Of a DNA stretch of 64,000 nucleotides, positions 39,545 to 48,148 are shown piece by piece. The translations under genes were made by a program, and so were the position numbers. Source of the stretch: Betaproteobacteria bacterium. Its GTDB lineage: Bacteria > Pseudomonadota > Gammaproteobacteria > Burkholderiales > SG8-39. The notes under the pieces are model-generated. The model worked only from the letters and a program-made list of their open reading frames with translations. It was not told the DNA's origin and searched no databases. The stretch is from contig JADJPT010000004.1 of NCBI GenBank assembly GCA_016713125.1, positions 175,340 through 239,339 of the forward strand, in the 5' to 3' direction. Positions within the stretch are counted from its first letter, which is position 1. Each line of letters begins with the position of its first letter.

Positions 39545-42500
39545 CTATTCTCCGAGTTCGCGCCAGCTCACGCGCCGACCGGTCAGGCCGGGCGAAGCGA
39601 CCGGCACATCGATGGTCTTCTGCGACGCGTCCGAGGTGGTGGCGATGGCCACCGTCTTGCCGCTGGGAAGGCGCACGATGTTCAAGCCCACCGCCAGCGA
39701 ATCCGACAGCTTCTGGCCGACCGAGCCGCCGGTCGAGGAAGGCACCGCCAGGCCCGTGGCGTAATCGAAGAAGTTGATGTAGCTGTAGCCGCCGATGTTG
39801 CAGGCGTTGTTCTGCGGCACGTTGGAGAGCACCGTCAGCGTGCCCAGCTGCAGCTTCACGTCGACGTTGACGCGTTCCCCGCTGTCCGGCAGGTCGACGA
39901 ACCAGCCGTCGGTGGCCGAGCAGTTGGTTGTGCACGAGGAGGTGCGCGTCGTCGTCGACACGCCGCTGATCACCGTGGTGCCGTTGACCATGGTGAGCTT
40001 CTTCAGCGATGTGCGCGGGTCCGTGTAGGCGGTCGAGGAGAGCGGATCGCGGATCGTGTAGATGCTCTGGACCTTGACATCGCTGACGTCGCTGGCGCCC
40101 AGGTAACGCCCGGTAGTCACGATCACGTGCGGGTTGCCGCCGATCGAGGTGAGCTCCGGCTTGGTCGTGATCGGCTGGGGGTTGCTGGAGGCGTCCTTGA
40201 AGGTCGCGATGCGCGTCGCGGTGGGCGTGGCGCTGTTCACGTCGAAGCGCCACAGGTTGCCGAGCAGGTCCGCACCGTAGACCCGCACCGTGGTGTTGTC
40301 GGTCAGGCCGTTCTCCACCCAGTTGTTGATCTTGCCCAGGTTCGAAGGCGTGGTGGCCGAACCGGTGCCGGTGCCGATCTTCTTGATGATCTTGCCGGTG
40401 ATGGCATTCAGCACGTACAGGAAACCCTGGCCGTCGTTGGTCGCGCCGTTCACGTTGTTGTAGCCGGAACTGACCATCACCACCCAGGTGCCGTCCGAGA
40501 GCTTGGTGATGGCCGGATTGCCGTAGCTGTAGCCGAGGTTGCAGTCCGCGCCCCAGGTCGTGTTGTCGCCCGCGTCGTAGCAGGTCGCGCTGTAGGTGAA
40601 CTCCCACAGCGCCTTGGGCGTGGCCGGGTCGGTGATGTCCAGGGCGTAGAAGCCCTTGCCGCCCTTGTTCACGCCGGCCACCAGCACGGTCTTCCAGGAG
40701 GTGGTCGCCGAGTCGTAGACGTCGCCCACAGAAGGCGTGCCGTCGACGAAGAACTGGTGCAGGTTCTTGTAGTTGTCGCTGGCCAGCTGCCACAGGTTGG
40801 GCGCCACGAAGCGCGGCACGTAGGCCCAGGCCTCGACGCCGCCGTTGGTATCGGTGGTGCTGGTGCCGGCGTAGAAGGCGTGCAGCATGCCGTCGTTGGC
40901 GGCCACGTAGACCATCGGCGTGCGGCCGGAATTGGTGCTCTTGTAGCTCGAGTAGCCGGTATCGGTGAAGGAGCCGAACGGCGCCTTCACGAACACCGGC
41001 TGGGCGTTGACGATGTCGCCCAGCACGTGGGTGCGCGTGCGGAACAGCGTGTTCAGGTCGTTGGCGAGGAAACCTTCCTTGCCGCGCTGGCCGCGCACGT
41101 AGTTCAGCAGCGGCGCGCCGGCGGCGGCGGAGCGCTGGTTCACGGTGCCCGAGGTGCCGTCGGTCATCGAGGTGTAGTGCGACAGGGTCGCCACCTCGGT
41201 CGCATCGAACCAGGCCTTTTCCGTCGCATCGAGGCCGGTGGCCGCCGCGCCAGTCGGCGCCATCGAGCTGTCGCAGGAATAGGTATCCCACTTCAGGTCG
41301 ACCACATTGTTGGTGGCGCCGGAGCGGAACAGCTTGATCACGCGGTTGTCGCAGGCTGCGCCGGTCTTGGCGTCCAGCTTGGCCTGCGCGGACCACACCG
41401 CCGTCGTGCTGACGTTGCCGGTGGCCAGGTCGATCTCGCGTGCCTGCAGTTCGCCGACCCAGCGCTGGGTTTCGTAGCTGGCCGTATAGGCGAAGTTGTC
41501 GCCGGCCACGGGCTCCAGGTTGGAGGTCGCCGCCGCCGCCGCCGAGGCGACGCGCGCGTTGACGCCCGACAGCGCCGCGTTCAGGCCGGTGATCAGGTCG
41601 TCCGGGTTGTAGGCGGCGAAGGCCGTGCCGCGCCCGTTGACCGCCGTGTGCCAGAGGTCGTCGGCCTTTTCTTCACTGCCGTCGTTTGCATCCGGCCAGT
41701 TCACCGTGCCGTTGCGGATCTTGTTGAAGGTGGTGGCCGGATCGGTGTTGGTCTTGTAGTCCGAACTGAACGGCAGGGTGCCGAAGATGCCCAGGCCGAG
41801 GGTGAAGGTGGTCATGTGCTGGTGCGAGGCCTTGTCGTCCTCGGTCGCGGTGCCGGAGGCCGGCACGTTGTTCTCGCAGACGTTGTTGCCAGAACTGCCG
41901 GAGGTGCAGTTGCCCAGGGTCGAGGTGCGCAGGTCGGTGGCGTAGTAGTACTGCGAGGTGTCGGCCATGTTGTCCGAACTGCCGGTGCTGCCGGCGATGG
42001 TCGTCGTCGTTGGACCGCTGACCGTGGTCGCCGGCAGGGCCGGGGAGGAGGTGGCGCAGGAGGTGTGGTTCGAGGAACTGGTGGACGAGGAGGTGGTCGG
42101 CGTCCCGGTGGCCACACCGCCGCTGATCGTCTGGTTCTCGTCCACGGTCTGCACGTCCTTGATGATGCGCGTGCCTGAAGTGCCCGAACCCTTCTTCTTG
42201 CCGCCGCTGACGGTGCAGCTCGAATAGCGGTAGGAGGTGGTGATGGTACGCGTGCGCTGGGTCGAGGTGGTGTTGTCGAACATCGGCCGCGGCGCGGTCG
42301 CGTAGTCGCCGTCCTGGTTGCCCATGCCGGAGCCATCCAGCTGCTGGCCGCCGCCGCCGTTCCAGTAGCCGTCCGTGGTCAGGATGGTGAAGTTCTGCTG
42401 GCAGGAGTACTGCACCGGATCGTCGGTCGTGGGGATGCCGTTGGTCAGGCCGGTGTTCAGCTTGCCCCCGTACATCCAGCCGGCGCGCGACAGCGCCGAG

Positions 42501-43324
42501 CGCAGCGGTGTGCTGCCGTTGGTGGATTGGCTGAACAGCTTGGTGAACCAGGCCGATTTTTGGGTCGAATCGAAATCCGCCACCTTCAGGTACTTGCTGG
42601 AAGACACCGGGTTGTTCGGGTTGATGGTGATGAAGCCCACCCGGTAGGAACTGCCCAGGGTCACGAAAGCGCGGCTGGCCGCGCCCTTCATGGCCTTCAG
42701 GCGGTCGCTGTAGTACGAATACCAGTTGGCGAAGTTGGTTTCATCGGCCACGGAAACCTGGACCTTGGTCCAGTTGCCGTTGACGTCAGGGAACACCGGC
42801 CATGAGGTCTTGGCGTTGGGTGCGCTGCCCTGGCAGGCCGAGGAGGACAGCGAGCTGGGCGCCGTGCCGGTGTAGGTGTAGTAATAGGCGCGCTGGTAAT
42901 AGGCGTCGTTACCGAAGTAGTAGTACTGCGAAAGGTCCGTGGTGCCCGAGCTCGAACTGTAGCCGTTGTTCTTCGCGGCGGTGAAGGACTGGTCGGGGAA
43001 GTTCGTGCCGTCGGCATTCTTGGGCGGCGCGTAGGTGATGCTGGGGTTGTAGTAGATCGTGTTGCAGACGTGGCTGCGGTAGCTGGTCTTGCCGCTGTAG
43101 CTGCCCATCTCGTCGGGCATGTACTCCCAGTCCATGGAGCCGGAATCGTCCAGCACGAACAGAATGTTGGGCTTGACCGCGGCGGTCGAGGAGCTGGCCA
43201 GCGGCACGTCGGCGAGCTCGGCCTGGGCGGCATAGGCCTGGGTCTGGGCGGTGATCATGGAGCCCAGCGCCGCGTACACCAGGGCGGTCTTGAGCTTGCT
43301 GCGCAGGCTGCGTCGTTCATTCAT
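39545..43324 (-). CDS. pilY1: Type IV pilus tip adhesin/assembly protein PilY1
   Basis: A 1259-residue exported protein. After the signal peptide, ILFVLDDSGSMDWEYMPDE (residues 54-72) is a von Willebrand A MIDAS start (D59-x-S61-x-S63), with ILTTDGYWNGGGG as the later metal loop. Much of the middle is Ser/Thr/Gly-rich. The C-terminal half is the PilC/PilY1 beta-propeller (GWVYVAANDGMLHAFYAGT-like segment; SGYNNVNGATNDGQGFLYVLNAITGKIIKKIG). ATG 43324 follows CCGGAG. It controls pilus extension, surface sensing and adhesion in relatives. It is the last pilus gene in this operon. Confidence 0.93.
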   Translation of the reverse strand: MNERRSLRSKLKTALVYAALGSMITAQTQAYAAQAELADVPLASSSTAAVKPNILFVLDDSGSMDWEYMPDEMGSYSGKTSYRSHVCNTIYYNPSITYAPPKNADGTNFPDQSFTAAKNNGYSSSSGTTDLSQYYYFGNDAYYQRAYYYTYTGTAPSSLSSSACQGSAPNAKTSWPVFPDVNGNWTKVQVSVADETNFANWYSYYSDRLKAMKGAASRAFVTLGSSYRVGFITINPNNPVSSSKYLKVADFDSTQKSAWFTKLFSQSTNGSTPLRSALSRAGWMYGGKLNTGLTNGIPTTDDPVQYSCQQNFTILTTDGYWNGGGGQQLDGSGMGNQDGDYATAPRPMFDNTTSTQRTRTITTSYRYSSCTVSGGKKKGSGTSGTRIIKDVQTVDENQTISGGVATGTPTTSSSTSSSNHTSCATSSPALPATTVSGPTTTTIAGSTGSSDNMADTSQYYYATDLRTSTLGNCTSGSSGNNVCENNVPASGTATEDDKASHQHMTTFTLGLGIFGTLPFSSDYKTNTDPATTFNKIRNGTVNWPDANDGSEEKADDLWHTAVNGRGTAFAAYNPDDLITGLNAALSGVNARVASAAAAATSNLEPVAGDNFAYTASYETQRWVGELQAREIDLATGNVSTTAVWSAQAKLDAKTGAACDNRVIKLFRSGATNNVVDLKWDTYSCDSSMAPTGAAATGLDATEKAWFDATEVATLSHYTSMTDGTSGTVNQRSAAAGAPLLNYVRGQRGKEGFLANDLNTLFRTRTHVLGDIVNAQPVFVKAPFGSFTDTGYSSYKSTNSGRTPMVYVAANDGMLHAFYAGTSTTDTNGGVEAWAYVPRFVAPNLWQLASDNYKNLHQFFVDGTPSVGDVYDSATTSWKTVLVAGVNKGGKGFYALDITDPATPKALWEFTYSATCYDAGDNTTWGADCNLGYSYGNPAITKLSDGTWVVMVSSGYNNVNGATNDGQGFLYVLNAITGKIIKKIGTGTGSATTPSNLGKINNWVENGLTDNTTVRVYGADLLGNLWRFDVNSATPTATRIATFKDASSNPQPITTKPELTSIGGNPHVIVTTGRYLGASDVSDVKVQSIYTIRDPLSSTAYTDPRTSLKKLTMVNGTTVISGVSTTTRTSSCTTNCSATDGWFVDLPDSGERVNVDVKLQLGTLTVLSNVPQNNACNIGGYSYINFFDYATGLAVPSSTGGSVGQKLSDSLAVGLNIVRLPSGKTVAIATTSDASQKTIDVPVASPGLTGRRVSWRELGE

Positions 43325-43359
43325 GGCGGTACTCCGGGCGAACGCGGGGGTTCGCGGCA

Positions 43360-43941
43360 TCATTCGACGATCGATTGCACATAGGACACGGTGTTCTTCG
43401 GCCCTTCGGCACGCACCGTGATGCGGTAATAGGGGGAAATCTTGCTCGACAGGTTGAACGAGCCGTAGCCCACGCCACCGGCCGAGCCGCCCGAAGACGC
43501 GCCGCTGGAGGACGTGGTGCGCACGATGCACTGCTGGCCCGTGGCGTTGATGGTGGTGTTGGCGGTCTGGCACAGGCGGTGCACGACGAAGCGCACCGCG
43601 TTGCCCGAGGCGTCGGCGGCGATCACCGGCACGCCGCTCCAGGTGAAGGTGAAGGGGTCGAAGGTGCCCCAGCTCGAGTAATAGCCGATCGCCGCGTTGT
43701 CGGCGTCCAGCGTGGCGCCCGACTGCCCCAGCATCCAGGCGCGCGCGGCCTCGATGCCGCGATCCGCCGAGGCGGTGGCGCTTTGCTTGAAGGCGAGGTT
43801 GGCGGTGACCAGCAGGCCGGTGCCGGAGGTGCGCATCACCGCCAGGCCGGCCAGGCTCATGGCCACCAGGATGATCAGCGACACGAACAGCACCACGCCC
43901 TGCTGGCGGCGCACGGCGGATGATTCGAGTTTGGCGTTCAC
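43360..43941 (-). CDS. pilX: Type IV pilus minor pilin assembly protein PilX
   Basis: A 193-residue minor-pilin-like protein. It starts at GTG 43941, overlapping the pilW TGA. The N-terminal QQGVVLFVSLIILVAMSLAGLAVMRTSGTG is the PilX membrane helix, and the middle carries the AFKQSATASADRGIEAARAW motif of the PilX_N family. Two cysteines (SRLCQ-like, QQCIV) could form a disulfide. The upstream ORF extension is pilW shadow. Confidence 0.88.
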   Translation of the reverse strand: MNAKLESSAVRRQQGVVLFVSLIILVAMSLAGLAVMRTSGTGLLVTANLAFKQSATASADRGIEAARAWMLGQSGATLDADNAAIGYYSSWGTFDPFTFTWSGVPVIAADASGNAVRFVVHRLCQTANTTINATGQQCIVRTTSSSGASSGGSAGGVGYGSFNLSSKISPYYRITVRAEGPKNTVSYVQSIVE

Positions 43942-45104
43942 AGCTTCGACCCCCAGATCATGTTCTTCAGCGGGATGATCGCCTCGTAGACGTTGTAGCG
44001 GTAATGGCGCCAGTTGTTGGCGCTGCCGGTTTCGTTGCTGTCCGAGGTGCCGTCCACGTCCGTCATGACGAACGCGCCGCCGGTCCACGAGGGTGCCGTG
44101 GTGGTGACCGGGTTGCGCTCGAACTGCCCGCGCGCCAGGATCGCCACGCGCACGGCCAGCACGCGCGACCACACCGTCGGGGCCGTCGTGGTCCACTCCG
44201 AGGTGGCGATCAGGCCGTCGTTGTTGGTGTCGTAGCCGTACTGCGCCTTCAGGTTGATGATGCCGTCGGCGGTTTCCAGCGTGTCGTTGGCGCTGTCGCT
44301 GTTGGCATCGACGTAGCCCAGGCCGTTGGCCACCACCAGTTTGCTGTTCACGATCGACCAGATGTTCAGCCGCGGCGTCGGCCCCAGACTGTACAGCTTG
44401 CCGTCGCCGGTGAGCGTGAAGGCCACGCCGCCGGATTTGTTGAAGCGCGCGGTCCTGGACTGGCCGGCGGAGTTCACATAGTTGCCGGTGATGTGATTCA
44501 GGGTCACCTGGTCGGTGTTGCTGTTGTCGGTGATCTCGATCAGCGCGCAGGCCAGCGAGGGCGAGGCGGTGACGGCGACGACCACGTCGCCCTTCTCCAG
44601 ACCGACGCGACCGCCGGTGTCGGCCTTGATGCGCTTGGAATCGGTGCCCGACTGGTCGATGGTCTTGCCCACCACCAGCGCGTTGGAGCTGCCCTGCAGG
44701 ACGGAGATCGTGTCCGGGGCGCCGCTGGCGCCCACCGCGATGTTGACCGGCGCCAGCGTGAAGCTGAAATCCTGGCTGCCGCCGGGGCGCCCGCTGTCAA
44801 AGGCGGTCACCGCGCAGCCCATGGCCGGGGCGCTGCCCGTGGCGGTGGGCGAGGCGGCCTGGCCGTAACCGTAGCCGGCCAGCTGCACGTCGCGCTGCAG
44901 CGCGATCAGTCCCAGGCGGCCGGAGACGTCCATGTCGCTGCCGGCCGAGATGGTGCGCTTGCGCGACTCGGACAGTGCGAACATCTGGAAGATCACCACC
45001 ATGCCGATCAGGCCGATCAGCACGGCGACCATGATCTCGACCAGGCTCATGCCGCGCTGTCTGCGCGGCGCCTGGATTGCGCGGTGATTGTGGCGGGCGG
45101 TCAT
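43938..45104 (-). CDS. pilW: Type IV pilus minor pilin PilW, with EF-hand-like loop
   Basis: A 388-residue minor pilin. The prepilin peptidase site is RQRG-MSLVEIMVAVLIGLIGM (Glu at +5). VSGRLGLIALQRDVQLAGYGYG is typical of PilW. A perfect EF-hand loop, D-T-N-N-D-G-L-I-A-T-S-E, is encoded at 44196-44231, followed by further Asp-rich stretches, suggesting calcium binding. ATG 45104 (MTARHN) is preferred over the upstream extension into pilV. It overlaps pilX by 4 bases. Confidence 0.9.
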   Translation of the reverse strand: MTARHNHRAIQAPRRQRGMSLVEIMVAVLIGLIGMVVIFQMFALSESRKRTISAGSDMDVSGRLGLIALQRDVQLAGYGYGQAASPTATGSAPAMGCAVTAFDSGRPGGSQDFSFTLAPVNIAVGASGAPDTISVLQGSSNALVVGKTIDQSGTDSKRIKADTGGRVGLEKGDVVVAVTASPSLACALIEITDNSNTDQVTLNHITGNYVNSAGQSRTARFNKSGGVAFTLTGDGKLYSLGPTPRLNIWSIVNSKLVVANGLGYVDANSDSANDTLETADGIINLKAQYGYDTNNDGLIATSEWTTTAPTVWSRVLAVRVAILARGQFERNPVTTTAPSWTGGAFVMTDVDGTSDSNETGSANNWRHYRYNVYEAIIPLKNMIWGSKL

Positions 45105-45112
45105 GTCCGTGC

Positions 45113-45622
45113 CTAATTGATGAAGGAGGTCAGCGAGTGCCGGCGGGCCACGGCGTCTTCCGGGCTCTTCCAGCACAGGGTGATGGTGATGCGGTTGAAC
45201 GAACCGGAACTGGTGTCGACCACCACCTGCTGCATGGCGCTGGTGGCGCCGGGCAGCGGCGGACGCGCGCCGGCCGTGGTGCCGGTCACGTTGGCCACCC
45301 AGCCGGTCACCATGGCATTGGCGGATGCGGCGCCGGAAAAGGCGCAGTTCGTGCCGCTGGCCTGGTGGGCGAAGGCGGCCAGCGAGGTCTGTATGGTGGC
45401 ATCCGAGGTGCGGTCGACGTTGAGCACCACGTTGGTCAGCAGGTCGTTGGCGAACTGCGCGGCCTCGGTGCGGTAGCGGGCGTCCGACACGCCGCGCATG
45501 GCGGCGGCCTGCATGCCGATCAGCGCCAGGATGCCGACCGAGAAGATCAGGATGCCGATCAGGGCTTCGATCAGCATGACGCCGGATTGCGTATGTCTGC
45601 GGGGTGCGCGCATGGGGTTCAC
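45113..45622 (-). CDS. pilV: Type IV pilus minor pilin PilV
   Basis: A 169-residue minor pilin that helps prime pilus assembly. Prepilin motif QSGVMLIEALIGILIFSVGILALIGMQAAA, followed by the RYRTEAAQFANDLL region and a C-terminal CW pair in ITLCWKSPED. GTG 45622 with GAGG 8 bases upstream is chosen; ATG 45613 is possible. It lies between fimT and pilW on one transcript. Confidence 0.9.
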   Translation of the reverse strand: MNPMRAPRRHTQSGVMLIEALIGILIFSVGILALIGMQAAAMRGVSDARYRTEAAQFANDLLTNVVLNVDRTSDATIQTSLAAFAHQASGTNCAFSGAASANAMVTGWVANVTGTTAGARPPLPGATSAMQQVVVDTSSGSFNRITITLCWKSPEDAVARRHSLTSFIN

Positions 45623-45632
45623 CGGTTCGTCC

Positions 45633-46289
45633 TCAGCAGCTGCGCATGTCGGTGCTGGTCACCGAGGGGTCGCAGACGCGCACCTGGCCGGCGACCGTGA
45701 CCACCACGCGCAGGCAGCGTATCGGACCCGGGGTGGAACTGGTGTTGCAGACGCCCGCCGAGGGGTTGGAGACGTCGAAGGTCGCGGCGCCGCCCAGCGA
45801 GGTGCCGCCCAGCGAACGGAAGGTGATCACGTTGCTCGGCGTCAGCCCGGTGGGGTAGGTGGCCGCGATCGTCGTGGTCACCGAGCCGCCGACCGACTCG
45901 CTCTGCGCACTGCCCTCGAAGCCGTTGCGCCAGTCCAGGTGCGTATAGCTTGCGGTGGCGGCGTCGAAGACGCGCACCAGCCAGTGCGGTCCGCTGGTGT
46001 TCGCGGTGACCGCGCCGGCCTGGCTGGGAGCGTAGTCGGTATCGCCGAACAGCAGGAACTCGACCGCGAGGTTCTGCTTGATGGCTTCGGCGCGCGCCAC
46101 CTGCAGGCCGGCCTGGATGGCGTCGGCCGTGTTGCGCACCTTGTTGTTGGCCAGCAGGGTCTGGAAGGCCGGCAGGCCCAGGGCCATCAGCAGTCCGGCG
46201 ATCGCCAGCCCGATCAGGACTTCGACCAGGGTGATGCCGCGCTGCGCGGGCAGCGCGCGGCGGGCGGCCGGGATGCCGTTTTTCAGCAC
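45633..46289 (-). CDS. fimT: GspH/FimT-type minor pseudopilin
   Basis: A 218-residue protein with the prepilin motif PAQRG-ITLVEVLIGLAIAGLLMALGLPAF and the FimT signature NNKVRNTADAIQAGLQVARAEAIKQN. The C-terminal beta region ends with CDPSVTSTDMRSC (a probable disulfide). It overlaps pilE by 7 bases. Confidence 0.9.
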   Translation of the reverse strand: MLKNGIPAARRALPAQRGITLVEVLIGLAIAGLLMALGLPAFQTLLANNKVRNTADAIQAGLQVARAEAIKQNLAVEFLLFGDTDYAPSQAGAVTANTSGPHWLVRVFDAATASYTHLDWRNGFEGSAQSESVGGSVTTTIAATYPTGLTPSNVITFRSLGGTSLGGAATFDVSNPSAGVCNTSSTPGPIRCLRVVVTVAGQVRVCDPSVTSTDMRSC

Positions 46290-46711
46290 GAACCGTCCTT
46301 CTTCAGGGTCCAGCAGTTGGTCGCCTGGGTCCAGCCGGTGGGCACGGCGGTGGTCAGCTTGGTGTTGTTCTGGTCGATGCTGTAGCCGAAGCCGCCCATG
46401 CCCTGCGTGGACACGCCGGTGGCGAGCACCGTATAGGCCGTGGCGGTCAGCGTCGGGCAGGTGAAGGTGAAGTACTTGCCGGTGGGCAGCGGCGCCACCG
46501 TGCCGGTGGCGCAGGCGCCCACGTAGGTGCGGTTGTCAAGGAAGTACTGCTCCATCTTGACGCGCATGTCGGAGAGGTTGGAGATCGCCTCCGAAAGCTT
46601 CGAGCGGGTGATGTAATCGCTGTAGGCCGGGTAGCCGATGCCGGCGATGATGCCGATGATGGCCACCACGATCATGAGTTCGAGCAGCGTGAAGCCGGAT
46701 TGCTTGGTCAT
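46283..46711 (-). CDS. pilE: Type IV pilin PilE-like (minor or major pilin)
   Basis: A 142-residue pilin. Leader MTKQSG then FTLLELMIVVAIIGIIAGIGYPAYSDYITRSK, a classic type IV pilin N-terminus (Phe +1, Glu +5). EAISNLSDMRVKMEQYFLDNRTYVG is the PilE-family helix, and a C-terminal disulfide loop is bounded by NCWTLKKDGSC. ATG 46711 follows AAAGGGG. It is the first gene of the pilus operon here, whereas in most relatives pilE comes last, after pilY1. Confidence 0.9.
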   Translation of the reverse strand: MTKQSGFTLLELMIVVAIIGIIAGIGYPAYSDYITRSKLSEAISNLSDMRVKMEQYFLDNRTYVGACATGTVAPLPTGKYFTFTCPTLTATAYTVLATGVSTQGMGGFGYSIDQNNTKLTTAVPTGWTQATNCWTLKKDGSC

Positions 46712-46751
46712 CTGGAGCCCCTTTGACGTATTGAATGCTAGGTAGTGGCCG

Positions 46752-46776
46752 CCGTCGCCGCAATTTGCGGCGACGG
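46752..46776. repeat. Near-perfect palindrome upstream of pilE
   Basis: CCGTCGCCGCAA (46752-46763) and TTGCGGCGACGG (46765-46776) are perfect complements around one T. It lies 41-65 bases upstream of the pilE ATG and could be a leader hairpin (10-base stem, AATTT-type loop) or a dimeric operator. No T-run follows in either direction. The rest of the 229-base gap holds the tRNA promoter and no gene. Confidence 0.65.
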
Positions 46777-46885
46777 ACGGCCGGATATCCGCCATGAACG
46801 GCGCAGGTGCGCCGCAAAGCAGGAAATAGTACACGCCGCGGCCCGGAGTCCGGCGGCGGTCCGGTGTGCGGGAGCGCACCCAGGG

Positions 46886-46914
46886 ATGACGCGGCAGGCG
46901 GCTCGGACTATAAT
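46886..46914 (+). promoter_or_regulatory. tRNA-Thr promoter
   Basis: ATGACG (-35, 46886-46891), 17 bases, TATAAT (-10, 46909-46914). The predicted start near 46921 leaves about 20 bases before the tRNA. Confidence 0.65.
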
Positions 46915-46940
46915 CGCCCCCCTGTTTCCTGCAGTTCAGG

Positions 46941-47016
46941 GCCGGTGTAGCTCAGTTGGTAGAGCAGCGCATTCGTAATGCGAAGGTCGGAGGTTCGACT
47001 CCTCTCCCCGGCACCA
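46941..47016 (+). tRNA. thrW: tRNA-Thr (anticodon CGU), CCA encoded
   Basis: A 76-base cloverleaf with D arm, anticodon stem GCGCA/TGCGA-type around loop TTCGTAA (CGU at 46974-46976), variable loop, T arm GGAGG-TTCGACT-CCTCT and encoded CCA. It reads ACG. The acceptor stem pairs except at 6:67, where T faces C, an unusual mismatch for this tRNA. Confidence 0.95.
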
Positions 47017-47052
47017 CTCATTCAACGCGCGATCCTGCGCGGCAAGGCGTCG

Positions 47053-47430
47053 ATGTCCAAGACCATACTCGTCGTCGACGACGACCAGAGCCTGCGAGAA
47101 TTGCTTCGCCTGCACCTGAGTTCGGCCGGCTACGACGTGATCACCGCCGCCGACGGCATCGAAGCGGGTTACGCCGTCCTGCGCAGCCACCCCGACCTGA
47201 TCATCACCGACGTGCAGATGCCGCACATGGACGGATTCCAGTTCATCGAGGCGCTGCGCTCCGACAAGTCGGTGCCGCCCATCCCGGTGGTGTTCCTGAC
47301 CTCGCTGGACGAGTTCGACCGCGGCAAGGCGCTGGGCGCGGTCGGTTACGTGACCAAGTCGGTGCGCTCCGACAAGCTGCTGGCCGTGGTCGCCGAGCAC
47401 CTGCCCGGCGGTTCCTACCCCATAGGCTGA
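47053..47430 (+). CDS. Single-domain response regulator (CheY-like)
   Basis: A 125-residue receiver domain without an output domain. TILVVDDDQSLRELL (acidic pocket), DLIITDVQMPHMDG (phospho-accepting Asp), VVFLTS (Thr/Ser switch) and YVTKSV (Lys) are all present. It starts at ATG 47053, 36 bases after the tRNA, and may be transcribed with it. No kinase gene is next to it. Its proximity to the pilus operon suggests, but does not show, a motility or surface-sensing role. Confidence 0.9.
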   Translation: MSKTILVVDDDQSLRELLRLHLSSAGYDVITAADGIEAGYAVLRSHPDLIITDVQMPHMDGFQFIEALRSDKSVPPIPVVFLTSLDEFDRGKALGAVGYVTKSVRSDKLLAVVAEHLPGGSYPIG

Positions 47431-47464
47431 AACGGGTCGCCCCGGGGCTCGGCCGGGTCGCCGC

Positions 47465-48148
47465 TCAGGCGCCGGCTGCCGGGCAATCGCGCAGTTCGGC
47501 CCCGGGCACGCTCTGCATCAGGTCCTTGAGCCGCGCGGCCAGCGACGCCTCGACCTGCCGAACCTGGAACCAGACCTTCTGCACCGGCGTCTCGCGCGGG
47601 CCGACCTGCGCCGAGCGCACGCCGCGCGCGCGCAGCGCCTCCAGCCTGGCCTTGGCCGCCTCCTCGGTGCGGAATACCCCCAGCGAAAGCGCGAAGCGGA
47701 AACGCCCTTCTTCCTGCAGGATGAAGTATTCGTCGACGCCCAGCCCCTTCAGTTCCGCCGCCTTCTTCTGCGCCGCCTGGCGGTTTGCCTGCGGCGGCAT
47801 GTACACCCACCAGCCGGCCACGTCCTCGCTGCGCCTTTGCGTGAGCCTCGCACCCAGGTTCAGCGCGCCCAGCGCCTGCTCGGCCACTGCGGCGTCGGCG
47901 ACCGAGAAGCCGCCCCATTCCAGGCAGGCCGACACCACGGCTTCGGCCGGCGCCGAGGCGGGCGGCGTCGGTGCGGCGGGCCGCGCGGGAGGGGGCGGCG
48001 AGACCGCTGGCAGGATGCGCACCGCGTCCGGCGCCAGCTGCTGGCCTGCCGGCCGCGGGTCCGACAGGCCGGCATCGGTGGCGAAATACTTCGCCCAGGC
48101 GAAGAACGCCAGATTGGCCAGCACCAGCAGCAGGAACAGCAGTCTCAT
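47465..48148 (-). CDS. SPOR-domain membrane protein
   Basis: A 227-residue protein: an N-terminal membrane helix (MRLLFLLLVLANLAFFAWAKYF), a Pro/Ala-rich linker, and a C-terminal SPOR-like repeat (GWWVYMPPQANRQAAQKKAAELKGLGVDEYFIL; FALSLGVFRTEEAAKARLEALRARGV). SPOR domains bind denuded septal peptidoglycan. ATG 48148 overlaps the coaX stop by 4 bases, giving a coupled birA-coaX-SPOR set. Confidence 0.85.
   Translation of the reverse strand: MRLLFLLLVLANLAFFAWAKYFATDAGLSDPRPAGQQLAPDAVRILPAVSPPPPARPAAPTPPASAPAEAVVSACLEWGGFSVADAAVAEQALGALNLGARLTQRRSEDVAGWWVYMPPQANRQAAQKKAAELKGLGVDEYFILQEEGRFRFALSLGVFRTEEAAKARLEALRARGVRSAQVGPRETPVQKVWFQVRQVEASLAARLKDLMQSVPGAELRDCPAAGA

Noticed and set aside
39506..42178. 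890-codon open frame antisense to pilY1
   Set aside because: Val/Gly/Arg/His-rich shadow with no domain, opposite a clear PilY1.
46712..46850. Sigma-54 promoter for pilE
   Set aside because: A TGG-N10-GC spacing exists but the A-Y and TT positions fail; too weak to claim.
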